Under the pieces are notes generated by a model. It saw only the letters and a list, made by a program, of their open reading frames with translations. It ran no database searches and was not told the DNA's origin. Shown here one piece after another: positions 52,301 to 64,000 of a stretch of DNA of 64,000 bases (its first letter is position 1; the number at the start of each line of letters is the position of its first letter). The position numbers were made by a program, and so were the translations under genes. Origin of the DNA: Lepidodermella squamata (lineage: Eukaryota; Gastrotricha); the NCBI GenBank assembly GCA_047495785.1, contig JBLDXI010000029.1, positions 992,001-1,056,000 of the forward strand. Direction: 5' to 3'.

Positions 52301-52723
52301 TTGTGTTGATAGTTCAGCAGCCGCAAATGAGCTTCACCTTCCAAAATCGGACATAGAGCAAGCCGTTGCCTGTTAGTTTTCAAATTTAAATATATTCAGC
52401 TACAATTAAAAAGTTATACTTGTCCAAGTTGAGACGATCAGGACACTGAGCTTTTGCGGATGGAGTTCTCGTTATAACAGGAAAGCCACTCGGACTCCAT
52501 GAGATTACAAAATCGCCACCTTTTTATGGGATAATTTTCGGGTGACGAGGTTAATCTTCCAAATTAACTTACTTGGAAGTTTTATCGTCTCCTCTTCAAC
52601 GACACCGGGCTTCCTGAGTCCATCCAGTAGAAATGCCGAGCCTGGCTCTCTGTCAGCATTCGAAATTTGAATGCCTTCTATTTGAAAGCTCTGGCGTGAG
52701 AATCCGACAGGCGTCTTCTTCAT
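49392..52723 (-). CDS. LRRC49: LRRC49, tubulin polyglutamylase complex subunit
   Basis: Nine exons on the minus strand join in phase to 591 aa: 52723-52573, 52519-52420, 52369-51955, 51899-51690, 50745-50659, 50570-50332, 50274-50115, 49958-49782 and 49628-49392. Exons 3-4 carry seven to eight SDS22-type leucine-rich repeats with the family-specific entry ILEGEAHLRLLNYQHNLI, then LIFLDLYDNQIT, VLMLGKNKIKRIENL, VLDLHNNQIVKIENL and the exit QLDLKRIT. Downstream, ITTISFNRINYNEIAPHF and GNPVTSLTYWRPFL match conserved positions of vertebrate LRRC49 after its LRRs, and the C-terminal helix LRFMQDRLLLDMIQ closes the protein. LRRC49 (TPGS4) scaffolds the TTLL1 polyglutamylase complex at axonemes and centrioles. 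The first start (MKKTPVGFS) is tentative; two introns are only about 50 nt. Confidence 0.88.
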
Positions 52724-55700
52724 TCCTGGATTGAGCTCAGCAAACAAAACTCTCCATCTTCAAGTAGAGAAGCGTTTCGTCTCCGCGACTTCAGCTTAGA
52801 AAAGACCATTAAAACCCATCACAAAATTTCCATGTGCTCCAAACGCATCTAAAAATGCAGTGAGATGAAACTTTTCAGGCTATTTTAAACAAACAACGAG
52901 AATGAAATTACTACCGAATCGCGAATCCCTATAATTATCTTTTGAACATCCCGTGAGTAATTATAGGCATGCTAAGCAATCACGGCGATTCATTCTTAGT
53001 CGAAAACGGCATGACAGCCTCTGGTCTTGGATGATAAATGTGCAAGGTGAATACGGCTATTTTTGTATACAGTTCAAGAATGACCATCTTTTAATCTGTG
53101 GGCGTTCATTTGAGCGGCACTTAAAGCATAAAAAGAGCATCGAAGAGGGGTAGAAATGAGGGCGTTTGATACGCGTCTCCAATAGAAACCAAACATTAAA
53201 ATATTCCGATCATATGATATACGTTTCATATTAAAAAATAAATTTTTGTTGTATATTCATGTGAACTATATATTTTGGCGGGCGCCAAATTTTTCTTGTT
53301 TCGAGTTGATTCCTTGCGATTTTTTTTACCTTGCCAGGTTGTATCGGCTTCGCAAGGCCGCCCACCTCCTACGCGTTCTCACGGTTTATTTGCCATTTTT
53401 CTATTTGCCGTTATATTGTTCTTGAAATAACCACATATGGAAATCGCTCACGCCCTTACTATCAGCTCAAGTTTATGGCGAGCTTAATCTCAAATCTCAA
53501 CGTTTCTGTTCGCAAATAATGGAGTCATTTTACTAGTAGCGTGAGACAAGGCAGCATGAAGTCTCCAATCTGCAAACCTGGTTCGGATAGAGCTGAAATA
53601 ACAGTAGAGAATTGAAAATACAGCTATATGACGGATTATTCTCTCTTTTATGACCGTTTTCGTCGGCTGACCGACGTGACTGGTGTTTGGGGAGTAATAA
53701 TTTCGAGTCACAATACATTTTCTGCTCCTCGAATAAGAGCTTGGACAATACTTATTGCCTTTTTTGAAACTGCCGTTTCGCGTTGCGCGTGTACACAGTA
53801 TATTACTTATCAAAAATGAAAAACTTTGATGTTAACAAACTTATCTGAGCGAATGCTAGATTATCAAGTAGTTGAAATTGAATTCGCGGTACTCACCTCG
53901 AACGCCTGGTTCAAGCTCGACATTGTTTTTCGTCATCTTTCATCATCTTTATTTGATTTCGTCATATTGGAGCAAAATACAGTAATTAATCATCATTGGT
54001 CGAATAATAGTTGAAATACGGATTCATCGATTTTTAAAATAGACTGCAACTTGCCGTAGGCTGAGGGGTCTTTTTAGTCTCATGTTGAGGATCACTCAGT
54101 CTGGAAATATCAAGTTAATTATGCCAAGCGCTAAGCGCTAAATCACTCAACATTCTTCATTCTCCCTTTAGCCGTTCATTTCATGGGCAAAACTTTGCCT
54201 TGCTCCATCTTAATGAACTAGTTTATTATTTACACTTGGATACATTTTTCATAAAGTAGTTTTGATTTAGTTTTAGCGCTTGTACAAGTTACATCTCGCA
54301 GCTCGGTACTTCTATTTTGTTCTCTTTAATTGCGTTTATTGAGCAAAGGCTCGTCATTCATCGCGCCATTCGCATTCATTTCTGCTTAGCGGGTCAGTTC
54401 ATTTGTTTTTTTTCTAGCATTCGATTATTTTTCGCTGTTGCAGACTGTTGATAGAATACTGTGCAGTTTGTGCTGTTTGATTGCCAGTATTTCAGAATCT
54501 TATTAGATCGAGACGATTATAACTAGTATCAAATGAAAAACAGCTTGCCTACTAATAAATTCAAGCCACCACAGGAAGCTAAGCCAAGTAATAATTTTAA
54601 TATATTCGCATTAAAACCGCAGCGCATGTGTCGCCGGGTGCATTTATAATATTGCTGAGCAATCGTCTTGCTCGCATCCCCTCAAGACATCCGGCGCTTC
54701 TATTCTAGCACTACACGATAGCATCATGTCTCGGGGTGACACATACATACACATTCAAGTTATTTGCATTCGGCTTTTTTCAGCTGTCTTGGCGTCTTTT
54801 ATCACCATCATCAGTATGCAAACTAGCATTACCGCACTTCCGCTTGGCGTAATAAAACTCGTGATAGAAAATTCGATCCTCTTTTGGTTTTTTCTCTCCT
54901 CGTTGCCTAACGTCATGCGGCTGGTGATAACAATAAAAAGCGATAGCAGTAATAATATTCATAAACATTCCGAGGGATATCTTGGCCGAGTTTCTACGTT
55001 ATTATTGTGTCTAGGTGCCTTTTTTGACGCGCGCGCGCCGAATTTTACGATACATAATAAAATCTCTAGATGATAGTAATAATAATAATAATAGGGTGGC
55101 TGTGCAAAATAGCCAGGTATTTGTGTGACTTGTTTACGCGCCACGATGACAATGAGGCGCTCGCGTGGCTAATTTCAAGTGGCCACTAGCACAAACACAG
55201 CATTTTGTATTCATCATCATCCTTTTTTCAGGCATCACCGACCAGTAATAATGGACCGAACTAAGTTATTTACTTGTCACTTTTCATCATCACCCGCGCT
55301 TTCGTTCGTTAGTTCGACTTATTTGTCATGTATATAGCTAGCTGACACATGCATGGGCATTAGCGAAATGATGACGGCTAAATGTGATATCTATCTGCTA
55401 CAAAAAGCGTGCACTTAATCTACACGTTGATTTCGCGCTCGTGTCATGTAGCTTCGTGGTTAGTGTCATTTTTGAGCTAAATGATCTTGAACTCCGCTTT
55501 TAGGTGTCAAATTTGCACGTGGCCGAGTGCTTAATTTGCTTTCATTTTTGTATTAATTTTTGTTGAATTACGATCTTTACCGCGAATTAATCTAATAATC
55601 TCGTGCCACAAGTCAACACCGCTTGAAAACAATTCATTTTAAAACTTATTCCGAAATCTAGGCTCAGCTTTATGAAATTCTTGGATTAGTAACATTTAAT

Positions 55701-58700
55701 AATTTTTGCAATTTATTCGGTGCGAAGTATTGATGGCTGAAGTATCTCGGGTCTCAGGAATTGATGTTCTCTTTTCATTTCCTGATCGGAAATCCGTATG
55801 ATAAACCGGACTCGATGTTGTATACGGCTGAATTTTCGGTGTGGCTTAATTTTCGTTATTGGAGATTTCGGGTTTTGGGCCAGTAATTTTTTTTTCGTTA
55901 TTTAACTTCGAAAATTGGGTCGCAGGTCGCACCGAAAAAAGCCGAATACAGTATTATTTTTTCAACCCAGACAGCATTTTGCGATTTTTGTCCGATTTTG
56001 TCACCTTTTTCCGATTTATCATTGATTTTTTTTCTGAATTATTGAAATCCAAATATTGCCTTGTTTTAATCTTAGACATTTTCAAGGTTGTCATTTTTAC
56101 GTTGGATGCAACTTTGAACAGATTTTTTACCTTTTTACTCGATTTTTTCAGTGAATTTCCGAGTTAGTCGTATAGTTTTGGAAATTTTCAAGGCATAATT
56201 TTTGCATAAATGCTTTGCCAGAATTATTAGTCAAAAAAATCGTTTAAATTCGTGTTATAGATTATAGGATATTTCTTAATTCTTTATAACTGTTTTGCAA
56301 CTCTTAGAAAATCTTGATAATTCATTGCAATTTTAGGAAGTGCAACGTTAATGAGGACTGGCTTCTCACGTTTTAAATTATCTCTTACTCGTTAAGTATT
56401 TCATCGAAAGACGGCATAAAATTAGAGATAATTTTTAACAGCTTTGTCTTGCCTAAATTAGCGTCTCATTTCTGCGAGACCAAGTGCACACATGAGCACA
56501 AAGGTAGTAGTAGTCCTCGAACGCAGCCAGGTGCTAAATAAAACTGCGTCGGATGCTCGTTTTGTTGACAGCAAGAGAAAACTTGAGAGACACGGAGAGA
56601 TACTATCATGTAGAGATCGTCTAGCAGCAACAGCTTGGGCCTGTTTATATATACATATATAAAGCAGGATTCCAGCAACAACAACAACTGCTCATTTGGC
56701 TAACGCAAAATAAGAAGAAGAAGCCAGGCAAGTGTTCCTTTTCAACGATGTTTAATGATCTCGAGCCGCGAACGCTGTTTACCCCCTATCCTGGCTTGTT
56801 TTGACAGGCCCGCCCACGAATATAGCATACAGTATTATTATTATTAGAGATCGCAACTTCCAGCCGCATCAACAATAACAACAATAGCCGGCACGTGTTC
56901 AGAGGCGGCCGGCAGTTCCGCTTCATCGCGTTTTATCTGCGATTAATTCCATCGAACGGGCGGGGTAATTTATCTATCGAGTGCAATTTTTTACTACTAC
57001 ATGCATCTTACTACCAGGTATTAACAAGCAGGGCGTTATTGCCGCAAAAATGCGGGTTATTTTTTGCCCGGCCGTTGTTATCTATTGCCAATCGATCTTC
57101 GAGCGGCCGAATTTTTGCCGCCATGTTCGCAAATAATTGCGATACCATCTACTACGATTAGAAGCGTTAGAGCGTGGTTAGTTATCTAGCAACGGCCTGA
57201 TCGGGTAATTTAGAGTGCGGTTCCTGAGCAAAAAAGCTCTATATGCGGAATAACTTATGCTGCTTAGGGTAATAACTATGAGTAGTAGTTGTATGAATTT
57301 GATTTTGCACTCTTTGATACGTGCCTGCGTTCGCTGGCGCTGCTTTTTGCCGTGTTGCAAACTTGCCTTGGCCCGTGCTGAGCGCTTGCACTCGCCGAAT
57401 TCCACCCTTGACGGGTTGCTCTACAAAATACTCGCCTTTTTACCTTGTCTCCAGGCGATGATACCTTCCTATTTATCTGCTAAATGCTCCCACATTGGCT
57501 TTTCGATTTTTGCCTAATTTTCGTACATTTCTTCTCATGCATTGTTCGTTAATTCTGGCTCAATTTATTTTCATAAAAATACAATTTTTTGTCGGTCGTG
57601 ATTTCAGGAAGGGGCCAATAAAATTTTCCAATTAATTCTGTTAAAATAATTTGAAAATTCTTAATTGAAACTTGAATATCTAGCAACTTATTGCGATAGA
57701 AGTAATTTTTCGTTAATTTGATTTTTTAATTTTTGGAAAAATTCTTCTGGGTCAGATCTTGTTTATCTTGTTTCCTAGTTATTTTTGAGATTCAAGCTTC
57801 GATAGAGTTACTATATATTTTCTAATGATTTTTCTATTGCGGCTACCGGAATATTTTTACTTTCAGAAAAATTGCAATGAGAACTAGACATGTTTCTTGA
57901 GTTTTTCTCTTGATCGGTGTTTTTCTTCTATATTGATATATTTCTCTATTCATTGTCTATAGATATTTCATTGATTTTTTTATTCAGGCAATTACCCTCT
58001 TGGAAAACCTACCTAATTACTTTATAATCTGGAACCTAGACATATCAAAAGGATCTTCGATCAATTTAATGTCCATTCTGCTTCAGTCAAGAGCGCTTGA
58101 AATGCGGAATGTGCATTAATATTTTTCTTGGAAAAAGTGGAAAGCTGATGTTTGTAATAATGTGTAGAAAAATTTGACTCTTGATTAGATATCCGAGCTG
58201 TAATTTTCACGTACAATTCCATATTTAATTTTTTTCAAATTTATCGATTCGTAACGGAGGCAATTTCAGTCATTTTTCTTCTCATTTTAGCGAAAAGTGG
58301 ATTTATTTTCTTGGAGAATCGCTGGTCTTGAGAAATTTGAGATGATTGTCTTATTTCCATAGAAATATGACGCTTGTTTGGCTCGGTTTCTTGTATTCAT
58401 TCAGAAAATTTTGCATGCTTGAGTAATTTTTATTTCTCCCCTGGCTCTATTATCAAAAACGATTTTTTTCTTGGAATAATGCGATTTAAACTGAAAAAAC
58501 TCATCGATTTCTTCATCAAGCGGGTTCTATTTTTTCGCCGCGGTTAAGAGGCCAATAACATGCGCTGATATCAGTATTTTGTACACTGCATAACTAACAT
58601 GGTGCAATCGATTTTGCGCTATCGTATTTCGAGTAGTTTTTTCTCCACTCTCTCTATCAATCCATTACGCGGAGCACAGCGCTAAAAAAATCATTATTTT

Positions 58701-58882
58701 ATTACACGAGCGCTTGACGTTTTGTTTTATTAATATTATTCTGATTCCCAAATGATAGGTGCCTTTTTTAATTTAATAACATAGTTTGTACCGGCGTATT
58801 ATGTAATACGGGCCGCGTCTTCAGCACATAGACAAGACAACAGCAATCGCATAAGACAGCAACTTTTTGGTACAATCTTTTA
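52724..58882. other. 6-kb gene-poor region upstream of the CaaX protein gene
   Basis: I found no coding frame with domain, splice or codon support and no tRNA or rRNA. The stretch contains TAATAATAATAATAATA at about 55075-55093. Scattered ATTTGCAT/TAATTA-like words suggest regulatory DNA. It is the longest gap in an otherwise compact window, which would suit distal regulatory elements or non-coding 5' exons of the gene at 58883. Confidence 0.45.
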
Positions 58883-61658
58883 ATGGCGGCGCAAGTTATG
58901 ACAAATCACCACCAGCATCACCACGTGACCTTCAGCGGGTCCTCGCAGGCCCTGCGGCACTCGTCGCCCGGGCCGACCACTTCGATGTCAACGAATGGCC
59001 TCATGAACGGGTCGTATCAGAACGGCCACGCGAGTTTGACCATCGTCGAGCATGACAACCCGTTTCGGCCCGGCTCCGAGTTGATCGAGGAGGCCGAGTC
59101 GATTCTCAAGAGTGTGACAATCGTCGGCAGCCAGGTTATGATCAGCGGCCAGAATAACGACAGCGGCATTGTCGCGGCATCGCCTTCTCGTCAAAATGGT
59201 AAATTTCTTGAGAACTTTTCGAGATTTTCCAGGCTATTTAAATTATTTCAAAAATTGAAATCATTTGTTCAAATTTTTTCGATTTACGGATTTGTTCCGT
59301 ATTTTTTTCAAATTTTTAAGCTTTAAATTTTGTGTTTTCGGCACTATCTGGGATATTTTATTTTAGCTATCTGGTACAACCGGTGATTCTTAAAATCGAT
59401 ATTTGGAATCGATATTAGCTCTGTAGGCTGAAATATATCTCGTAAAATTACCTTTCATAGCCCAAAGTATACCAAAAACTATCCGTTAGGCCTTATGATA
59501 AAAACTTCCATAAATCTTTATTTTGCAAAAATTTGTTATTAAATTTTTTTTTCAAATATTTTCTGCATTTTTTCTAAATTTGCTCGATTTTTTGCTCGTT
59601 TCCAGGTTATTTTTTTGCAGCCTCATTTCGAGCCATTTGCGATAGGAGATTATTGAGTGTTTCGGGTTGAAAGCAGCCTAGTGGAAAATTTGAATTTCCG
59701 GATGATTTGTATCGAGCTGAATGCGTTTTTTGTTTGGATTGCAAAAATGAAGAAATTAGAACGCTCATGTTATGCCTCGATGATTTAACATGGCTGGCCG
59801 GTAATTCGAGATGATAGATTTTTTTTGCAATCAATGAAGTCAGAAATTTCTTGCGTTATCTGCCTATTTTTAGAGATTTTGCATATTGCAGAACGAGCGT
59901 GGGAATAGAATTGATAAATACATAGGCGGGAGGGGGTAGGGGATTATCGCGAGCTGGGATAAAATCTTCCGAAGGAGGCGAATATTCGGAATATAAAGCC
60001 AGATGCTATGCAAACGGTTGACTAATAGACTAGTCGAATTTAGTTTGAATTCCAAGTTCCAATTCAAGTTAATTGGAGAGAAGCTCCAAAATTGTTCATA
60101 AAAGCCTCAGCGTATACATTCCATTCCATATGAATAGCATTCCACCCGAGCTGAGGTCAAAGCTATCAATAACATCATCATCACTTCCGTCATTATGAAA
60201 TATAATATTGTCACGAAAAGGCGAAAGATGGCATTCGACGATTTGCGATTCGAAGAGTTCGGGTAGCTGTTCGAGTATTTCTTGAATTTTCAAAAAAGTT
60301 GATTTTTCGCTCGGCCTTTTCTGATTACGGCCTTTCCAAAAGCATTCATAGCCAAGGTAGGGATCTTTGAGACCAAGATTAGCTTGGAATTGACGGAATT
60401 TTCAATGTTCATGAATTTTCATGATCGAACAATTTCATCGATTTAGTTGATTTCCGCCGGAACCGGGAAGAACAAATGCGCAAGAAAGGCAAAGAATTCA
60501 CAGTAACGAACTCGTGTAGGCATGACAAAGTGAGCTTCGATCGAAGCAATCTGGGGTGGCGTGCTAAACCAATTCCGATCCAGAACATATTTTTTAGTTT
60601 CGATACGCCAGTTCGCGTAGCTCTTCGAGTATTTCTTGAATTTTCAAAATATCCGGTGTTTAGCTCGAGATAATTTCCACCCGAAAGCGGGAAGAACAAG
60701 GTGCAAGGAAGGCCAAGAACGGGATTCACTGCATTGGCAATGGCATTATATCCCGGGCATATTTTTCCATTGAATCGGCTGTTGAAATCGGTACAAAAAT
60801 TAGAAAATTAGGACAATTGATTAAATTTCATCGATGGCTTTGATAGTATCGGATCGAAACTTGGTCATTTTGTTAACATATTTCAAAATTAAAGTTTCGA
60901 GGCAAAAGACTCCATATCAACATCATTCATTTCCAGCAACGCATAGACTTCGGCAGCAGGCGAGCGCCTGACGATGAAGAAGAGGATGATAAATGTCGCA
61001 ACTGTTGAGGTGCTCATATCCAGTGCCATGGTAATGAACACTTATCCATGGCAACGGGGAAAAACCCCGAGAAATGTAGTCCAAGTAGGGAAAAATTAAC
61101 GGATTTTATCGGTTTTTTTCTCCGGTAAATTGGAAGCCCGAATTGAGCATGGGAAGTCCTCTTAGTAGGTTGAAGTAAAAAAATACGATAATTATCTGGG
61201 GATTTATGCGAATCCATGTATTTCAATAATATTTCTTTATTAATATTTATCCTTTTTTTCTAATTCTAGTCGGATCTCCCGCGGCAGCGAACGGCTCGGC
61301 GTTGCAGGCGAACGAAACGAACCTGCAAGTGTCGACCATCCTATCGACGAGCTCGAGCACGCCGGCCGGCCACGGCCAGCTGCGCGTCGACGTCGACCAG
61401 TTCACAGTGCAGCGCGCCTCGCCCGAGTCCCTGCGCCCCGACTCGCCGCCCCTGCGCGCCGAACACGTCGTCGTGACAACAACCGGCGACGTGAAAGCGA
61501 CGCCGGTCAAGCAGGCGCCCGAAGGCCCCTCGAACCCGTTCAAAGACCAAAAACTGATCGAAGAAGCGAACGTCGCCGTCGCGGCGTCGCAGCAACACGC
61601 GACGCCGGAGGACGGCAAAAAGTCGAAGAAGAAGAAGAAAAAGTGCACGATTTTGTAG
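58883..61658 (+). CDS. CaaX-box membrane-anchored protein of unknown family
   Basis: Exons 58883-59198 and 61270-61658 join in phase 1 across a 2.07-kb intron to 234 aa. The protein is mostly disordered: a His-rich start (TNHHQHHHVTFSG), an acidic/hydrophobic motif DNPFRPGSELIEEAESIL, then Ser/Pro/Ala-rich sequence and a second, similar motif SNPFKDQKLIEEANVAVA. It ends in a polybasic stretch (KKSKKKKKKCTIL). The last four residues CTIL form a CaaX box ending in Leu, predicting geranylgeranylation, and the lysine run predicts attachment to the inner plasma membrane. Two NPF motifs followed by LIEEA could bind EH domains, as in endocytic adaptors. Exon 2 is strikingly GC-rich compared with its surroundings. 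I recognise no named orthologue; a paralemmin-like adaptor is a guess. Confidence 0.75.
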
Positions 61659-63345
61659 GCGCGCTTAGGGTCTTGGCGGGCGTCAGCTGTGATTATTCAT
61701 CAAAAAATTACTTCGGAAGAAAATTTTGTAAATGCCGCTTCGTTTTTTCCGCCGCCGCTACTCTTGCTTTCTATAGTGGCTAGGAAAAAAAATTCAATAA
61801 AAATAATACGAAAAATTGTTGTTGATTGCGCGTGGAAAAAATGCCGCAACCCGGTTACAACAACAATAATTTAAGGTGGATGTACTTTTTTTTCTCTCGC
61901 CCCAATTTTTTCTCACCTTTATTTATTTCGTGTTAATTTTCTCTCGTTTCAAATTTTTTGATTTCGTTGATGGTTATCATAAGTAGGTACAAATTGAAGG
62001 AAGTTGGCAGTTGAGCTTATCAGCCTTCGAAAAATTGTTGCTTGTTGTTGGCTCGGAAGAAATTGATCTGGAAACAAATATTTAGGAAATTAATTCACTG
62101 AGAAATACTTGCAAGGATTACAACACAAAATACTGTTTTTTGCCTGACCTCCTCTCCTCTGTATTTTGTACAGGCTCGTCTTGAAATTATCGCCGAATAA
62201 AATGAGATGATAATATGAGAAAATTTTCAAATCGGTGGCTATCTAGTTTTTCGGCGCCGATTTTGCACGTGGATTTCTGATTTTTCTGATTGCGCCGCCG
62301 TGGTCTTATTATTGCGATGAATTGTTGTAAAAAACGAACCATCATCATCACGTTTAGTTTGTCTGTTTTTTCTCTTTTTTTCGCTCGCTCGCTCGCTCGC
62401 TCTCATGACTTCGACGACAAGAGGCCGGATGGAAATATGGCCGGCCTTGTTATCTGTGTGTTTATTGTTTTCGCTCTTTGACTGACTCGACTGTTCGGTT
62501 TTTTCGCGCTGTACATACTGTCGGTCGTTATTCTACGATATATTATTATTAATTAATATTATTATTACTATTGCTATTATGATACCTTGTCTCGCAACGC
62601 TGCGTTGGAGAAATCACGATGAACGTGAACGATACTGGCAGAGAAAAATAAAAAAACGCGTTTCTCATTTTGGTCGAGTTTTTATCCGATTTGGGGTTTC
62701 GAGCTGAACTGGTTCCCGATTTAAGAGGAAGCTGAATCGAGCAAGCTGAATCGATTAATATTCATCCGAGTGCCTAAAAGCAATGTTTTTGACTTCGGGG
62801 TTTTGACCGAAGGAAAAAGTATAAATTTGGCATTTTTTTACGCAATTCAAAGAACCTGATAAGAGCCAAATTTTACCTGGCGTTAGCCATGCCTAAGAGC
62901 TGCCTGTGGTAGAAAAATTAGCCCTCCAGGGTTACCCATTCATGTGTTTTCAAAACTCAAAGCTTGCACTTAAATATTGCGCTACAAGTACCTAGGTAAT
63001 CAGCCAGATCTCTCAGAATACGACAAATGTAAAGCAGATGAAGTTATTCTTCTGAACTTCTGAACTTCAATTCGTTGAACATAAGAATGAAACAGCACCA
63101 AGATGAATGTTAATGTTCCAAAAACATCGTCCTGCTCGCTTCAAGTGTAGAGCTCAATTCGAGCTACTAGGGTTCGATTTCGATATTACTATCGGTGTCG
63201 GTGTAATATAAGTTTATTTGCAATTTCGAAGTTATTTGTGGCAGATTATACGGGGTTATATTGCTCTGAAAATGTCGAGAAAAATAAATTTATCGTGTTC
63301 ACCTATTGCGCCGCTTTCTGGAACCGCCGATATTTTGTCATACAG
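61659..63345. other. intergenic
   Basis: This is the 3' flank of the CaaX gene, with a GCTC simple repeat at about 62385-62403 and ATTATTATTAATTAATATTATTATTA-like AT tracts near 62540-62580 (quoted in part). No gene is supported. Confidence 0.4.
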
Positions 63346-63445
63346 TTCACGGGAAGAACAATCTCAGCACGCCGACCGATGTTACCTCGCATACCTCGAA
63401 GCGTTAAGCAAGCTTTTTGATGAAAACAAAGCTAAATACGGCTAA
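63346..63445 (+). pseudogene. orphan terminal exon resembling the DGAT2/MOGAT acyltransferase C-terminus
   Basis: After an acceptor-like TTTTGTCATACAG at 63345 an open frame of 32 codons ends in a stop at 63445. It reads SREEQSQHADRCYLAYLEAL and then SKLFDENKAKYG. The pattern of Y-x3-L-x2-LF-[DE]-x2-K-x2-[YF]G after a charged EEx-type helix is the ending of DGAT2/MOGAT diacylglycerol or monoacylglycerol acyltransferases. The rest of that family (HPHG catalytic motif, glycerolipid domain) is not visible within the preceding 1.5 kb. It is either a stranded fragment or the last exon of a gene with a long upstream intron. The similarity is short, so the call is tentative. Confidence 0.4.
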
Positions 63446-63659
63446 GAACAGTTTCCGTTGATATTTTGTTGAACTAAGCTTTTCGAGTCATACAGAGAAT
63501 TTGCTGATTTTCTTGGAAACAAAATTAAAACAAAATGAAAGCAATCATTTGCGTTATTCAAGATTAATTATAAATTCAGCTCGGAATTCCTTTGTTAGTT
63601 TCAGTTCAGTTTCAGCATAGTTCAGTTCGTAAGAAGTTCCTGATTTAGTCTGCTCGTCC
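63446..63659. other. short intergenic gap
   Basis: This AT-rich gap holds tandem GTTCAGTTTCAG-like words at 63600-63630. It separates the DGAT2-like fragment from the 3' end of the gene cut by the right edge. Confidence 0.4.
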
Positions 63660-64000
63660 TCATCGGCGGCTCTCCGCAGATGGAGGAGGGCGGAACATTC
63701 CTCCCGTCAACTGATTACTAGCTCGCGAGTTTGTCGAAGCAGCAGACATTGCCCACGCAGGCGGTCTTGATTGTTGCTGTGACGTAGCACTCGCAACAGC
63801 CTCTGGGCCCCGAATAGCAGAAGGAGGCATTTCCTGACCCGCGTTACTGATCACAGACATGGGGCGGAACATCATGCTCGGCGCGTCGTGATGACTGCTC
63901 GGCAACCGCACCTGCTGATCATTTGACTGAAGAAGTGATGTGTTACTGGTGGGCAATGGGGTTGCAGCGACCATGACCGGGCGCGAAAAGTTATTATGGG
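63660..64000 (-). CDS. 3' end of a minus-strand gene cut by the right edge (Gln/Ser/Pro-rich)
   Basis: The open frame enters from beyond 64000 and ends at a stop at 63660-63662. It encodes at least 112 residues of disordered sequence (VMVAATPLPTSNTSLLQSND, AIRGPEAVASATSQQQSRPP, QLTGGMFRPPPSAESRR). The frame is open to the edge, so internal ATGs need not be the start. Such Gln/Ser/Pro tails are common in transcription regulators and RNA-binding proteins. No domain is visible in this part. Confidence 0.5.
   Translation of the reverse strand, partial: HNNFSRPVMVAATPLPTSNTSLLQSNDQQVRLPSSHHDAPSMMFRPMSVISNAGQEMPPSAIRGPEAVASATSQQQSRPPAWAMSAASTNSRASNQLTGGMFRPPPSAESRR

Noticed and set aside
61247-61648. 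133-codon minus-strand frame
   Set aside because: Antisense to the GC-rich exon 2 of the CaaX gene.

Overview
This is a gene-dense piece of a eukaryotic nuclear genome. Nearly every gene I can identify has orthologues across animals, which points to an animal: KNL1 (kinetochore), CYFIP (WAVE complex), PEX13, eIF3e, TRAPPC12, LRRC49, a TTLL tubulin glutamylase, an RBPMS-type RNA-binding protein, ASB-type ankyrin/SOCS-box proteins and a NEK-type kinase. Introns are GT-AG and many are only 36-65 nt. Genes lie a few kb apart and often only 200-450 nt separate neighbours on the same strand. This fits a small invertebrate with a compact genome. PEX13 and LRRC49 are present, but I do not assign a phylum.

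Layout. 1-2189 (-): TTLL tubulin ligase, cut by the left edge. 3175-14198 (+): tightly packed PHF7-like PHD/RING protein, KNL1 and RBPMS-like gene. KNL1 introns hold a complete TA-flanked MITE and an opposite-strand nested gene. 15237-15797 (-): secreted basic Ser/Tyr/Lys-rich protein with a TATA box. 16068-17983 (-): tRNA-Glu, tRNA-Lys and tRNA-Ser. 18127-19380 (-): orphan intronless gene. 20673-25803 (-): two ankyrin/SOCS-box genes. 26846-30942 (-): TRAPPC12-like and eIF3e. 34022-40585 (+): CYFIP and PEX13, with a Tc1-type transposase relic in the PEX13 intron. 42001-45028 (+): a NEK-like kinase fused to ankyrin repeats, followed at 45293 by a truncated copy of the PEX13 3' end. 45.6-47.8 kb: degenerate zinc-binding ORFs. 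48317-48793 (+): a second member of the secreted Ser/Tyr/Lys family. 49392-52723 (-): LRRC49. 52.7-58.9 kb: no convincing gene. 58883-61658 (+): CaaX-box protein with a long intron. 63.3 kb: an orphan DGAT2-like terminal exon. The right edge cuts the 3' end of a minus-strand gene.

Connections. TTLL and LRRC49 both belong to tubulin polyglutamylation, though they are about 50 kb apart. CYFIP acts in actin regulation, PEX13 in peroxisomal import and TRAPPC12 in vesicle tethering. The least explained items are the two-member secreted family, the NEK-ankyrin fusion with its flanking PEX13 duplicate and twin foldback elements, and the nested antisense gene with a GC-AG intron. I found no clearly new multi-gene system.

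Exon boundaries were placed by hand from splice sites, reading phase and protein similarity recalled from memory. No database search or transcript data was available.
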